Source of the DNA: Podocnemis expansa
Taxonomy: Eukaryota; Chordata; Testudines; Podocnemididae
NCBI GenBank assembly: GCA_007922195.1
Contig: ML682224.1
Span: forward strand, 343,194-407,193
DNA length: 64,000 bases
Direction: 5' to 3'
The position numbers and the translations under genes are program-made. Shown here one piece after another: positions 45,305 to 57,593 of this stretch (position 1 is the stretch's first letter; every line of letters starts with the position of its first letter). The notes under the pieces were generated by a model. That model was not told where the DNA came from and did not search any database. It saw only the letters and a list, made by a program, of their open reading frames with translations.

Positions 45305-46319
45305 ACAGCTGTCGGTGCCCATGACTGTTTTGGAGTCTCCCCACCCTGTCCTTCCGTGGCTTATGAAACCATTCTTTCTCCTCAGTGCTCCTGGAGAAGG
45401 AAAGTTCAGTTTCACACTGAGCACTTTCAGAATGGTGGCAGAGTGCCCATATGGAAAGCTGAAGGCAAGATGATGTTGCTGTTTGGAGGCAAAAGTGGCT
45501 GTCACCATTGCTATAATTGGGACCTGCTGCACGCTGCATGTCTTTCTGGGACTATACATGAGTATATTTCCATGGAATGGGGTCAAGACACTGCTCATTT
45601 TTGAGACCTGATGGAAGGAACAAGACAGTGTCCTTATTGTTACTGGTCTGGGTGCACGGAAGCAAAGGAAATCAGCTATGCCTTGCTATGATGAAGTGGA
45701 GATATTCTTGGAGATTTCCGTGGATGCTCTGTGTGTGCCTCCATTTCCCCACATGTGTGATATTTTCCGAGATCACTAGAGGCTGGATGGGCCTTCCCCA
45801 GCCACATGTAGACAGATCTGGCCAGGGTCCCCTGCCTTGGCCCCAACCAGCTGTAGAGATTGGACAGGTGACAATCAGAAGAGTGGCCACCTATCCCAGG
45901 AGGGAGATAAAGGACTGGGTTGGGGTAGGGTACAGGTCCAACAGTGGCTGGATGAAATGGTCCAGTGCTGTGTGGGGGCCAGTGAGGAGGGAGCCCTGAG
46001 GATGAGAACCCCAAATTGCCACTGCTGTAACTTCTAATTAGTTTGCTAACAAAGTCATTTTATGCTGTGATCCTGTGAACTAGTGAATCCTCCTGACTCC
46101 CACACTAAGTGATGATCAGTTCTGATTGTGGAGACAGGGTGTCTGCCATTTGTGGCCTATAGGGACTCTCTGGGACCCAGCAAGGGGGCTCGTTCAGTAT
46201 TTGTTCCTGATGTAGGAGTGCTGAACCCTCTAAGGTTGGAAGGAGGAGATTACTGTGCAGGTGTAGGGGAAGCCCAGGGGTGGCAGATCCCTCTCAAGGC
46301 ACTACCAACCTGTCTGGTT
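45305..46319. other. Non-coding stretch, nothing recognised
   Basis: No feature can be supported. Confidence 0.4.
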
Positions 46320-46327
46320 GTCTAGAG

Positions 46328-47422
46328 CAGTGATTCCCAACCAGTATGCTGGGGCACACTGGTGTGCTGCGGGAAAACCCAAAGTGCGCTGTGAGTATTC
46401 CTGAGAGCTGGATTAAATTTCCCTGCTGCTCAGCCCAGCCACGTGGGCTGTGCAGGGCTGGGAAAAGGCAGGGGTTAAAGTAAGGGGAAAGGCACCGGAA
46501 TACAGTTCCAGGGTGCCCTATTTTTAGGCAAGCAGCATTCAGCCCCCCCCCTCATTAGGCACCCAAACACAGAGTTCCAGAGGTCTCCCTAAAAATAGCA
46601 CAAGCAGCCCAAATGCAATGTTCAGGTGGCTCCACCTTAGGCCCAGCCAGCGGAGAGGGGCAAGAGGCTGGGAGTGTCTGAATCTCCCCCACAGGGCACA
46701 GCAGCTTTTTCAGGTAGCCTGCAAATACCCCAGGTAAGGGCTGGGGGGGTGGGCTGCTGGGGTTTCTGTGCGGCAGGTTTGTGTGTGTATTAAAGGTGGG
46801 TGAGAGTGGATGTGTAGCAGAGAGTGTGTAGCTGGGTTGTGGGGTGGCTTTTTGGTTGGGGGTGTGTGTAGCTGGGGTGGTGGGGTGGGGGGGTTAGCTG
46901 GGGGCTGGAGGCCTAGTTCTGGCCCCTGCAATGATGGGAGGGTCCATCACAGTCATCAGGGAGCTGAGGGAGGGGAGGATGGGACCCACTGGGGTGGGAG
47001 GGAGCAGCTGTGGGGTGAGGAATTGGGAGCCACTGTGGAGCAGGGGAAGTGGGTACTGCTCCATGCTCCCCTGCCCCCCCCCATAAAGCCACTCTTGTTC
47101 TCCCTTCCTCTCTCCACTCTTGCCACCCTTCTTCTGTTCTGCACGTAGCTGCCCTTGTCCTCTTTTGCCACCCCTGCCCAGCTCCGCTCCCTACACTCAC
47201 TCCTGCCACTGCACACGATGCCTGACCTCCCTTGTTTTACCACCCCTGCTCTGCTACCCCTACTATGCCACATCGGAGCATTTCCGAAACACTGTGCCAT
47301 GGTTCATGAATATTCATGAGTAATTAATTTGAATATTCATGGGTTTTTTTCATGGTGGTGTGCCTCAAAAAATTTGAAGGTATCAAGGTGTGCCACGGCA
47401 GAGAAAAGGTTGGGAACCACTG
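46328..47422. mobile_element. hAT transposon (non-autonomous) with perfect 8-bp target duplication
   Basis: Termini CAGTGATTCCCAACC and GGTTGGGAACCACTG (one mismatch) are flanked on both sides by GTCTAGAG (46320-46327, 47423-47430). The 1095-bp interior holds a strongly G-rich stretch at 46738-46908 and no transposase. Confidence 0.92.
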
Positions 47423-47434
47423 GTCTAGAGAGGG

Positions 47435-48190
47435 AGTCCATAGCACACAAGTCCAGTGACAACACATTTATGCCCAATTCTTATCAATGCAAGATGACAT
47501 GGCTGAGGAGATGTGGCGGTGGGATGCTGACCTGTCATGTAGGGATGGGGTATGTGTGACATTGCCCATGGTACAATCTAGGGACTGCGGAACAGTTTAG
47601 TTCACTCAGTTCTTGTACCAAGGGTATCTTTTACACAGTTTCTGTGTTAGAGCAACTACTCCTGGTCTGCTCACACACAGCCTTTAGGATGTAAATTACT
47701 TCTGACTCCCAACTGTGCTGTACAAGTGCTTTGACCAGCCACTCTTCTATTACACTACAGAGCAATAACAGAGAACAGGGCCAGCCCATGGCTTTTTGGC
47801 ACTTCAGGTGAACTGTGATTTTGGCTCCCCCCCCCCGTTATAAAAGATAACATATTAATATACATATAGAGAGAGAGATAAATTCACTTCCTTTAATTTT
47901 GCAGCTGCCTAGGTCACCTATGTGGTTGATCCAGTCCAGCCAATAAATGCCCCATCCCAGACTTCCCCCTAAAAATGTGTCTTCTTTCTCCCTGCCCTGT
48001 CCTAGACAACACAAGCTCACATAAAGTCTGTTATTTTATCAATAGAAAATGATACACCCAGTCTTGTTATCTAAAATAAACATTTCAATCCTGACACTCT
48101 ACTTAACAAAATAAAACAAGTTTATTAACTATATAAAGGGAGATTTTAAGTGAGCACAAGGAATAATTCATTAAAGTTAGAGTTGGTTAC
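47435..48190. other. Non-coding stretch, nothing recognised
   Basis: Only a short (GA)n at about 47867-47878 stands out. Confidence 0.4.
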
Positions 48191-48810
48191 TGTAGCAAGA
48201 CACTGTGGCCTTCTTCCGAGCCTGGGCCTGAGGAAGGTACTGGACACCCTTCCTGGACAGACGCTGATGTTGCAGGCCTCAGACCTCAAGGCAGAGGGGT
48301 GGGACTAAGACAGGAAAGGGAGGTATAAAAAGTTAACCCAGCAGCTCGCTTAGGGATAAGCCATTGCAAGGGAAGGATGCTTTCTTCCCTGGGTCACAGT
48401 CGTAACTGGACCTGGGCTCTGCTGCTGGGTTACCCACACCCTCATCTGATGTGAATGCAGAAGGCCTGCCAAGGCTACACAGCCCCAGTAACTGAGACAG
48501 GCTATGTGAGGGAGCAGACTGAGAGGGGATCCTCAAGGGCGAATACAACCCTGATCAGAAGCTGATTGCTGGGAACCTGCCAGATCCAGTGGAATCCAGT
48601 ACAAGTGAGGAACTGCAGAGCCCCTGTGACGTGGAGGAGCTGCCATCTGCTGATGGGGCTGAGGAACTCCTGAACTCTCTACCAGTGGACAGCAAGGGAT
48701 TGGTTGGGCTGCCCCTCAGTATCTATCCTTAGTACCCAGAAGGCAACCTCTTAGTACAGCCACCTGGGCTCAGGGTGGTAGGAAATAGCCCATGGCTGCT
48801 GACTGCAGTG
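48191..48810 (+). repeat. LTR-like repeat family Y, copy 2
   Basis: Starts TGTAGCAAGACACTGTGG, with GTATAAAAAG at about 48320, AAGGGAAGGATGC, and the acidic-coding unit CDVEELPSADG at about 48628, parallel to 26222-26930. Confidence 0.5.
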
Positions 48811-48814
48811 CAGC

Positions 48815-49835
48815 TGAGCATTGTCACATACAAATGTTAATGTGCTGTGGCTGAAGCCCTGCTGACCCAGTGGCAGACCCATCTGCCAGCAGCATATCCC
48901 TGGGCTGGGGTGCAGTGGTGGGGGCTGGGTCTGCACCCCTCCCTCCCCATTGTTTTAAACACCCAGAGTTCTTGTATCCTCCTGACCTGCCTCTTCTGGG
49001 GCTATGGATTGGCTGCTGCCCCTCCCTATTCTTGGTCCATTTAAAGGTCTGAGAAGCACATTCCCTTTGTTTGTGCCACCCAGCCAAGGGGCTTGGGGAT
49101 ACAGGCAGGCCTGTATCACGAGTGAAACAGAGCCATAGCTGTGCATCATTGTGGGGCTGCTTCTTGTAGTAGTATCTTGCATGAGGGTGAGGTACCCAGC
49201 CCAACCAGTGCTGGGAGGGTAGGTTCATGGGGCTCTGGGACCCATGGGCCTGCGCTGCTGGGAAGAAGCTCCAGAGGACAGTGGACCAGATGTCACCAAG
49301 TCTTTCTCCTGAATGAAAACAAATGTCAAATTTGGATCAACCAGGAAACGGCATTCAAGGCCATCTTGCAACAAAATTACTGAAGTAACAATGCTCAGGA
49401 ATGTGGTGCAACATTTCAAGATAGCCAGCTTGTCAGCTCATTCATTTCCTTTGTGAAATTGAAGTCTCTGAACAATGGCAGAGGTGAAGAATGTGTCTTC
49501 AGCACAGCTATGATTTCATTCTGTGTCTTGTTCTTCAGGAAAACAGGCAAAAGGAGTGATCTTGGACTCAAAAACTGCCAAGAGAACAGCCTGTTTGTGT
49601 TTTGGATCATCAGTATTATTTGATTCAATATAATAAGAAAGTCTTTAGGAAGAAGAATGTCATTGTTTGGGGTGACAGACTCATTTAAAAATCTTCAGTA
49701 TGCCCCAGAGGGGCCACTTCAAGTTGTAAGCAACACAATTAGTTCAGATTCCAAAGTGGCCTTTTAAAAGTTGAATATATGCTGTTTATTCATTGAAATC
49801 ACAATTTTATATTGGTGGTTCCAGAATCCCATTGC
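48815..49835. other. Non-coding stretch, nothing recognised
   Basis: The minus strand at 49290-49640 has two open stretches (KNKTQNEIIAVLKTHSS, MNELTSWLS) that read rather like protein, but I recognise no family and see no splice context. Confidence 0.35.
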
Positions 49836-49839
49836 TTGT

Positions 49840-50215
49840 CTTTAATCTTCAACATGAGCTGGGTGCCAAGTGCCTTCTACTGTCGCCAAGCAGGCATGCC
49901 GGGAGACGGGCACAGGGTTCCATTTTCCCGCTCCTGGCCAGCACTGACAGAGCCAGGTGGGGGAATGCTTTTCCACACAACTCAGCTCCTGAGGCTGAAG
50001 CCAGGCACAGGACTGGGTGGTGGCATAGCCCATCTTGGGGGCCATGTTGCCACACCTTTCATGGTGCCCTTTTCCTAAATCAAACCAGCAAGTCCTGTCC
50101 ATGGACCTCCTAATTCGATTTGGGGTTCCTTTTAAATTTATTTAAATTAATGTGTTTTTTTTATTTTGATTCTGTTAAATTGATTTAAGTTAAATCGATT
50201 TAACCATCTTAGTGT
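49840..50215 (+). mobile_element. 3' fragment of a Harbinger element (same family as 50458-51876)
   Basis: GGCCATGTTGCCACACCT...CAAGTCCTGTC followed by ATTTAAATT-rich subterminal sequence repeats what lies at 51690-51800 in the neighbouring element. Its terminus is missing. Confidence 0.55.
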
Positions 50216-50239
50216 TTGGCATAACCACAGAACTGAATG

Positions 50240-50400
50240 ACTGAACATGTAAGAATATGTCCTATGGACAAGTGACTTGGAAGCTTTTCCAGGCCATGGG
50301 CAGCGTGGATGTGTTTGGAACAATCCACAACTCATTCCTGACCCTATTATTCACTTTCTGAAGTTCTGAAGCATAAGATCTGATTAATGTCAATTTTCTA
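50240..50400 (+). repeat. LTR-like repeat family X, copy 3 (fragment, inverted)
   Basis: GTAAGAATATGTCC...GGAAGCTTTTCCAGGCCATG...GGAACAATCCACA is the reverse complement of 44880-44975. Confidence 0.6.
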
Positions 50401-50457
50401 ATGCAAAATTCTGACTGTTATATATATGAATTGTTGAATTAATTTGTTAGTATTTAA

Positions 50458-51876
50458 GGCTATGTCTACACTGAAAACACTAGTTTAAACTATCTAGTTC
50501 AAATTAATTAATTCAAACTAATTTTGCTTAATTCGAACTTAGTTGGAATTATCATGTCCCCACCAGAAAACAGTCGAACTAGCATGTCCATGCACAGGCA
50601 CTTGCTAGATTGGCTTAGGAGGGGGGCATCCTGGGAAGAGTGGCAACACGGTACCAAGAAGGTGAGCTCACCCTCTGCCCATTGTGTCTGGAAAGAGGCA
50701 GAACAAGGAGGTCATGGACTGCACTCAGTTCATACAACTTGCCAGAGAGGTGCCCAGCACCTTCTCTGTGCTATCATTGGCTGGAGCACACTCTTTATGG
50801 ACCCTGACAGAGTGGGGGCAGGCAGCAGCACTATCATCATGCTGGCCCTGTCAGCTGCTACATTGATAATGCTGCCTTCCATGCCTTACCACATCTGGGT
50901 GTGGGAAACCAGCAGTGAATGGTGGGAATGCATAGTCCTCACCACCTGCAACAATGACCAGTGGCTGCAGAAGTTCAGGCTGAGCAAGCAGACCTTACTG
51001 TAGCTGGTCCGTGAGCTCACCCCAGTCCTGCAGCATAGGGAGCCACAATTCAGACCCACCCATTCCAGTGGACAAGAGAGTGGCCATCAAGGTCTGGAAG
51101 ATGGCAACCCCAGAGTCCACCCTGGGGGGAAGAAGGTCAAGCCATGTTCACTTCAAACTGATGGTTAGTTCAAAATAATGCAGCTCACACAGTTTTGCTG
51201 CTGGTGGCAGGGTGAGCCACGGTGGCTCTGGGCACCCCGTGGGGGCTGCAGCCCCCCACATCAGGCTGGTAGCCGGGCTTCCTGGACCTCTCCCACCCAG
51301 GTGGTGGGGCAGTCAGGGGGAACCATCTCCCAGCTGGCTTTTGCCAGGTCAGTGGCTCCCCAAGCCGCTTGCCCCGCGGGGGTGGCCGGGCGCTTGCAGC
51401 AGGAGCTGCAAGGCAGGAGTCTGGGGGTGCCATGGCTCTTCAAGCTGCTTGCCTGTGCTGGCAAGCAGCTTGGGGAGCCACGGCACCCCCAGGCTCCCGG
51501 CTTGCAGCTTCTGCTGCAAGCATGGGCAGGGGAGCCGAGGTACCCCTGTCTCCTGTGGGGCCAGAGCAAGAGGCTTGGGGATGGGGGCACCCCCAGGCTC
51601 CTGGCAAGACACCTTCCCCTGATGCTTTTTCCCCTGCCTGGTGAGCCAGGCAGGGGATTGGGTGGCAACATCACGTGCCAAGAGGCCATGTTGCCACACC
51701 TCCCAGGGTGCCCCTCTCCCCAGTCAAAATAGCAAGTCCTGTCTGGATTTGTTATTTTGATTTGTTATTTTTTCCTTAATTTGATTTAAATTAAATTGAA
51801 TTAAGTGTTTTGTTTCAATTTTGCTTATTTCAAAATTAACTTACTTCGAAATAAGCAGTGAGGTGTGGACATAGCC
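50458..51876 (+). mobile_element. Internally deleted Harbinger transposon A
   Basis: Termini GGCTATGTCTACAC and GTGTGGACATAGCC are flanked by TAA and TAT (one mismatch). The plus strand encodes the transposase N-terminus (LFMDPDRVGAGSS, HIWVWETSSEWWE, DQWLQKFRLSKQTLL) and, after frame changes, VDKRVAIKVWKMATPES. The catalytic region is then replaced by a GC-rich block (51200-51720) before the AT-rich right end. It cannot move without help from a complete relative. Confidence 0.85.
50524..51003 (+). pseudogene. Harbinger transposase N-terminal remnant
   Basis: 159 codons open. The second half (TLFMDPDRVGAGSSTIIML, LPSMPYHIWVWETSSEWW, TTCNNDQWLQKF) aligns with the minus-strand ORF at 23533-23871, while the first half is in a shifted frame relative to that copy (MSGKRQNKEVMDCTQF is in another frame at 50684). 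No DDE residue is present. Confidence 0.75.
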
Positions 51877-51879
51877 TAT

Positions 51880-53204
51880 TAGCAACACACATATGAACAC
51901 AATGGGACAAAGTTCTAGATATAAATTCCCCATGATAGTTGGGGACAATCCCAGCAGTTCTTCCCAATAACTGAGCCTTGTGGTAGTTTTTGTACCATTT
52001 AGGACATTGATCCCATCATGTATGAGTATCCAGTTTATGGCTTTCAGTTGTTTCTGAATGTGTAACAGGGTTTTGAAGCTTGCATTTTAGTTTTTACTAA
52101 CATGAAGATCTGACACTTAGGTTTTTTACAGACACAGCAAAAAATTTACTGACATCACTAATATACCTTAAACAAGATTATACTTTTACAATATTATAAT
52201 CATATCATGATATCAACAGCAGAGAAAAGGTAGGGCTGCTGGGCTAGACACCTGGAAAGGTAAAGTAGAAAATGAGGCGATGGGTAGGCGGAATATAAAG
52301 GCTGGTATGCTGAGGCAGGGGACAGAGGGGAAGGCTCTGGAGAGGAGCAGCAGGAATCCTACGACAGGCAGAATTGGGGGCTATAGGCACAGTGTCACAT
52401 GCACACCTTCCCCCCCCCATGGTGCACAGAGAAGCCATCGGCACATGTTTCTTTCCTGAACTTTGCTGGTGCTCAGCCAGGTTCTCTGGGTGCAGAAGCA
52501 GCCTTTGCTGGAGGCTCTGTGATAAAAGAAGTTCAATGGGTGCATGGGGACAAGAATTCAGCTGCACCTATGGGCTTCCTGACTCCCCTCTCAGCTGCTC
52601 CATCAAGAGCAGTTGAAACATTGTTGAGGATTGGTGACTTAAGTCCAAGGCCACAGTGTGTTTAACCAGACCCCTTTCGACATTAGTTCCATAGCCCATC
52701 TACCATGGAGCCTGCGCCCATTCTGTTCCCCCTGGTTCAGACCTGTCTTAGCATCTGTTCCTTCATGGTGCGTGAGTGCTGTGCTGCAGTTAGATGCTAC
52801 CTCCTGGGTGCTCAACTATTGTTGGAAGCCTCCCACTTCTGTGTATTCTTGGCAGCCCAACTGCTCAGCTCTGCTCCTCTCTGTGCTGGCTCAGCAAAGG
52901 AGAGATTTTTATGGACATTTTCTTTCAATTATAGTGTCAAAAAGCAGGGAATTTCCATATTTTTTTTCCACTGGCTATCCATGAATTTATAGACAACTGG
53001 CAACCCTGATGTGAGTAAAAAGAGCTATCATGTTTGAGTATTAGTATGCATTGTACCAAATCAGTATTGTCTCCCAATATCACAGGTTGAACATATTGTG
53101 CAACATTAATATCTACTACTATTAACTGAAATATATTCTTTGTAACCTACATCACCCACTACCAATACAGCAACTTTGCAATAACATTTGCTTTGGGCAG
53201 GATT
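51880..53204. other. Non-coding stretch, nothing recognised
   Basis: No feature can be supported. Confidence 0.4.
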
Positions 53205-53215
53205 ATTAATTATTA

Positions 53216-53256
<41 letters not shown>

Positions 53257-53288
53257 TCATTCATTCATTCATTCATTCATTCATTCAG
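53205..53288. repeat. (ATT)n followed by (ATTC)n microsatellite
   Basis: About 16 ATT units run directly into about eight CATT units. Confidence 0.95.
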
Positions 53289-53692
53289 ATTTCACTAATC
53301 ACAACATGAGTACCTTGCATACCTACACAAATATAACCATATCCAATGTACACAATAGTTGAACTAATGTTATTATAGGGTACAAAGCATATTGAACATT
53401 CTATACATCCAATACACCTTTCTTACATGAGCATGTACATTGTGTCACTCTTTCTTCACAAATTGATCCAAAGTTTGATTCTAACATAGCCTTATGTGTG
53501 CAGCTTTGTAAATTAGCCAATCAAACTTAATTTTCTTCTTTCCATTTGCATGTACTATTATTAAATATGTTTTGTTGTAAATTACTGCAGACCAATGTTG
53601 ACATCCTAAGAGTACTTTGCTCTATTCCTTTCTGGTTCATTTTGCTCTATGTAAATCAAATCATCTGGACTGATTTCCTCTTGGGTACTCAT

Positions 53693-53938
53693 TTAGGTGA
53701 CAATTATGAGTTGCGCCTCAGAATTAAGGAAAGTCTTTATGTTAAGCTTCAAAGTTTCCCTCCCTCCGCCAACCACATGGTAATGAGCAGTGGTACCACC
53801 CCACACTATCTGTCTCAGATCGCACCATGTTTTCTGTTCACACCAGTATAGAACAGCTAACACACAAAGTAAAAACAGAATAGCAAGAACACCATACAAT
53901 TCTCCTTCCCTTCGCATGTCTTGATCTTGTGCTTCCAT
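53693..53938 (-). CDS. Candidate small single-pass membrane protein ORF, unrecognised
   Basis: An 81-codon minus-strand ORF starting at an ATG (next upstream codons include an in-frame stop). Residues 1-13 are polar (MEAQDQDMRREGE), residues 14-32 are strongly hydrophobic (YGVLAILFLLCVLAVLYWC), and the rest is polar with a Cys/Trp pair (EQKTWCDL). That is the layout of a small N-in membrane protein or of the first exon of a type II membrane protein. It lies on the same strand as the SRCR genes, where gene B should end, but no splice acceptor in phase 1 precedes it, so it does not look like the SRCR transmembrane exon. I do not recognise a family. A chance ORF in AT-rich DNA remains quite possible. 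Confidence 0.22.
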   Translation of the reverse strand: MEAQDQDMRREGELYGVLAILFLLCVLAVLYWCEQKTWCDLRQIVWGGTTAHYHVVGGGRETLKLNIKTFLNSEAQLIIVT

Positions 53939-53939
53939 G

Positions 53940-54355
53940 TGCCATCATGGATCTGTGTGATAACCATCTATAAGAAAACACAATCCCAAAGTGGGATCTA
54001 TAGTCTTCATTATTATTAATTATTTACATATATTTAATTTCTAAATCTGCTGTAAATCAGCCTACTAAGTCTTATGGCATGAAAGAGGAATTGGAACTGT
54101 GAAGTACTATAATATCCTCTGCTTACAGTTTAGGTATTGCCTTTCCATGACTGGAGCTGTGAAGAATGAAACAAATGCAATATTTTCCACATTCTAATAA
54201 AATTCCCAGATATAGACTGTAGGACAAATGCTAGTAGTACTAGTTGGGTCCAGATTTTCATGGATATGATAGCTAATTAATTCTTTTGCCAAAGTTACTG
54301 AACCAACAAAAGATTTTATTTCTTTTCACCATATTAGATTTTATCTCCTGTTAAC
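53940..54355. other. AT-rich non-coding, nothing recognised
   Basis: No feature can be supported. Confidence 0.4.
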
Positions 54356-54359
54356 TGTC

Positions 54360-54870
54360 TTTGATTTGGTATTGATGGATAGTGAGGACCTCATAGAAGA
54401 ACTGGTTTTAAGGGTCAACCTCTGTTCAAGTGACTATGAGGTAATTCACTTCAAATTAAATAGAAATATTAACAAAAATAAATCTATAGCTAAGGTCTTT
54501 TACTTGGGCACTATAAAATTATGATAATTAGTTGGAGAAGTGGATTGGATCTAACACTGATTGACCCCAAGAACTCTCGGATGTAAAGGAGGAGGAGACT
54601 TGGAATTACTTCAGGTAAACATGCAGGAACAATCTGAAATCTGCATAACAAGGTAGGGGGAAAAATCATAGGCAAGAGTTGTAGACCAAGCTGGATAAGT
54701 AAGCATCTCAGACAGGTGATTAAGAGTAAACAGAAAGTCTACAGGGAACGGAAGATGGAAAAAAGCCCTACCTCTTGGAGTATAGAACATGTAGAGATAG
54801 AATGAGAAAGGCCAGAAGCCAGACAGGTTGAAGCTACATGTTCTAGGATAGCATTCCAAGGGTGCGGGGT
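54360..54870 (+). mobile_element. Old CR1-type LINE fragment (endonuclease end and linker)
   Basis: Reads EDLIEELVLRVNLCSSDYEV and IHFKLN, which is the LGSSDHEMIEFKL block, followed by KQKVYRERKMEK, the linker region. The His of SDH is Tyr here. Confidence 0.65.
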
Positions 54871-57590
54871 GGGGGAGGATCATAAAAAGCTTAGTTTGCT
54901 GCAAACTGAGCTTGATAAATGTATGAAGGGCATGGTGGGATAAGAAAGCCTCAATTCACTCATCTTTGAGTACTAGCGGTAAAAACATCCAGTGGCCTGT
55001 GATGAGATATTAATAGGGTGGGTACTGAATTATTACAGAAAATTCTTTCTTGGGTGTCTGTCTAGTGAGTTTGCTTGGCAGGCTTCATTGCATGAGTGAT
55101 CACATGCACAACTTCTTCTCTTCTCTTCCATTTCATTTCTACTGTAGAATCCATGATCTGAACTCCAAAGTACACAGGAATAGGATGGATAATGGAACAC
55201 CCAGAGGGACACACCTCTCCACACAAAAAAAAAAAAAAAAAAAAAAAAACCCACAGAAGATACTGCACATGAATAACCTTGTCATCTTCATCATCAAGTG
55301 CTATTTCAATGTGTGCTCCACTTCAGGTGACTATGGAGGAATGCCCATCAGTTGGTGGAGAGACTTCAGAGTACTTATGAAAGTATGGCTTTGCCCACAG
55401 TGGCATGGGCTGCAGATACTTGGTTTGTGCATAAAGAGTAATGAATCTCTGCACTGATGACCAAGTAGGGGTTTTGCATGTCTGTAAGGATGGCAACATT
55501 CTTTAGGAATGGTACAGTGGTGAAGATCGCTCTGGTGGAATGGTTTCGTGCTCTTGATGCAGCTTGTAGTTCCTTCTGTTTGTAATACATATGGATGCAC
55601 TGGTTTATCCAACTTGATACACTTAGTGTTTATACAGGTATGTGTTCAGAAAATGAGATAAAGAACTTGTTCAATTTACTTTATGCTTCTGTCCTTTCTA
55701 GGTAAAAGGAGCATCGCTGCCCCAAGAAAGGACCCGGGGCATTGACCCAGGCCCCGCCCCCTACCCAGAGACCATGACCCCTGGTCGCAGGCCACGACCC
55801 CAGCTGGGGCCAGGGCCGGGCGTGGCCACTGCAGCTGTGGGCGGCTGGGCCCCAGATCTCCGGCCCAATTGGGCCGGAGACCGGGAGAGACGGAGCCCCA
55901 TCAGCCCTGGGTCACTGGCACCAGGATTCGAGGCACAGGCCCCATGTGCCCGGCACCAGCAATGTCCCTGGGCTCTCCTAACATCTAATGTGCAAAGAGC
56001 TGTTGTTTGAGGATCTGTTGTAGAAAATGTATGTAAATGTATAGAATGATTAATATGGAAATCTGAGACAACCTATCAAAGGAACTGGATGGGTTTAGCC
56101 ATATACAGAAAAAGTATGTGAGGTATTTAGTTGTACTCATGCAAATACAAAGCCCATTCAAATAAGGTGTCCCCCTTTCAACTGACCGAGCAGAGGGAGA
56201 GACCTCAGACACTCAGATCTTGCTTGACACCAGCCTTTCCTTACAGTGGCTTTGGGTCATCCTTCAGAGTAGAACTAGTGGAGATGACCACCTCATCTGG
56301 GGACAGGGGAAAATCATGTTTTGCAGGGCATGGTTCTTGTTCTTCCTTTATTGATGCTACATGAAGCTGTTTTACTGCCCCAGTGATGTCAATGGGCATA
56401 GGTGAGTAGGTGATCTGTGTCTTGTGATACAAAAAAAAACAAAAAACAAAACAAAACAAAACAACAACTAGCAGGTCTACAATATGGTCTAGAATGGCAT
56501 GAACAAACTTGTGGAATCATCACTGTTGGTGGTACTGGAGGTTTTGTTGGCATGGATTCATTCTCAGGTGTGATACTCAGTGTCATGGCTTGAGAGGTTG
56601 CCATTGATGGTGCCTTTGAATGGTGTTTGGCTATCTTAGGTGCCCCTTCTTTTCTTGGCACTGTGTCAGAGGAGAAGAACTTATGTTTCTTGCTGACTTC
56701 TCACCCAGTCATTTTAGGTCCTTAGACTTCACAAATTAAGAGGTACTTGAGGAACCACTCACCTTTTTGTTACTATGTCTTGGAGGCAGACTTATTAAGT
56801 AGTGTATTGTATTACATGTTGTTGTCTCAAGTGGCAATAAAGCTCTTCATCTTGGATCATAGAGCTGTTACTGAGAAGCTGGCTTTTCATGTCCAAGATC
56901 AGACTTTGTTCTTAGGTATTTTATCATGAGTATAAATTTTAACCTGAGGTTCCAGTCCTTCTTAATCCTTCTGCACAGGTTGTTTCAGTAATTGCATTTT
57001 TGAGTCCCCTGAGCAGTGGACACACTGTTAATGTCTATTCCCGGTGAGCTTGGTTTCCTTACAGGAGGAACACCTCATGAAGCCTGCTAAGTCTGGCATT
57101 TTGGAGTATAAGTATTTCAGAATTAACTGAAATGTATGATAGAGAAAACTGTCACAGTAAAATACTATGGATTTGAAAAGGCTATTTTATGTTTTGTTTT
57201 TGAATTAATCAGACAAAAAACCTGACTAAAACTAACAGAATTGTGACTAAACTGATCTACATACATTTTCTTTGAAGGATGAGGAAACTTTTCTCTGCTG
57301 AGATGCTCTGTCTTTGACTGCAGACTAATGAAAAGGAATTGAGGGGAGAGGATTGTACAAGTACTGAAGCTTGCCAAGGCTGTCATGAGCCTGCTTCTGT
57401 CTCTATGCAACCAGAATGAGTACTGTGAAAAGACCTCCAGTCAACAGTGTGTGACACAGTGACATCTGAAGTGAAGCACCCACAAGGACAGCACTCAAAG
57501 AGATTTTAAAAATTTACTTGTTTAAGTGTCAGCTCTTGATTTGCAAGACTGTATCTGTGACTCTTGGAAGTAAGTTAAGAAACTCCCCAG
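54870..57590. other. Non-coding stretch with a poly-A run and a GC-rich patch
   Basis: Contains an A-run of 20-odd bases at 55225-55248, a GC-rich island at about 55710-55975 with a compositional ORF, and an A-rich CAAAA repeat at 56430-56467. No gene or repeat family recognised. Confidence 0.4.
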
Positions 57591-57593
57591 GTA

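Noticed and set aside
53693..53990. The hydrophobic ORF as the transmembrane exon of SRCR gene B
   Set aside because: The only good acceptor (TTTTCTTATAG at about 53970) leads to a stop in the phase-1 frame, and sites nearer the helix lack a pyrimidine tract.
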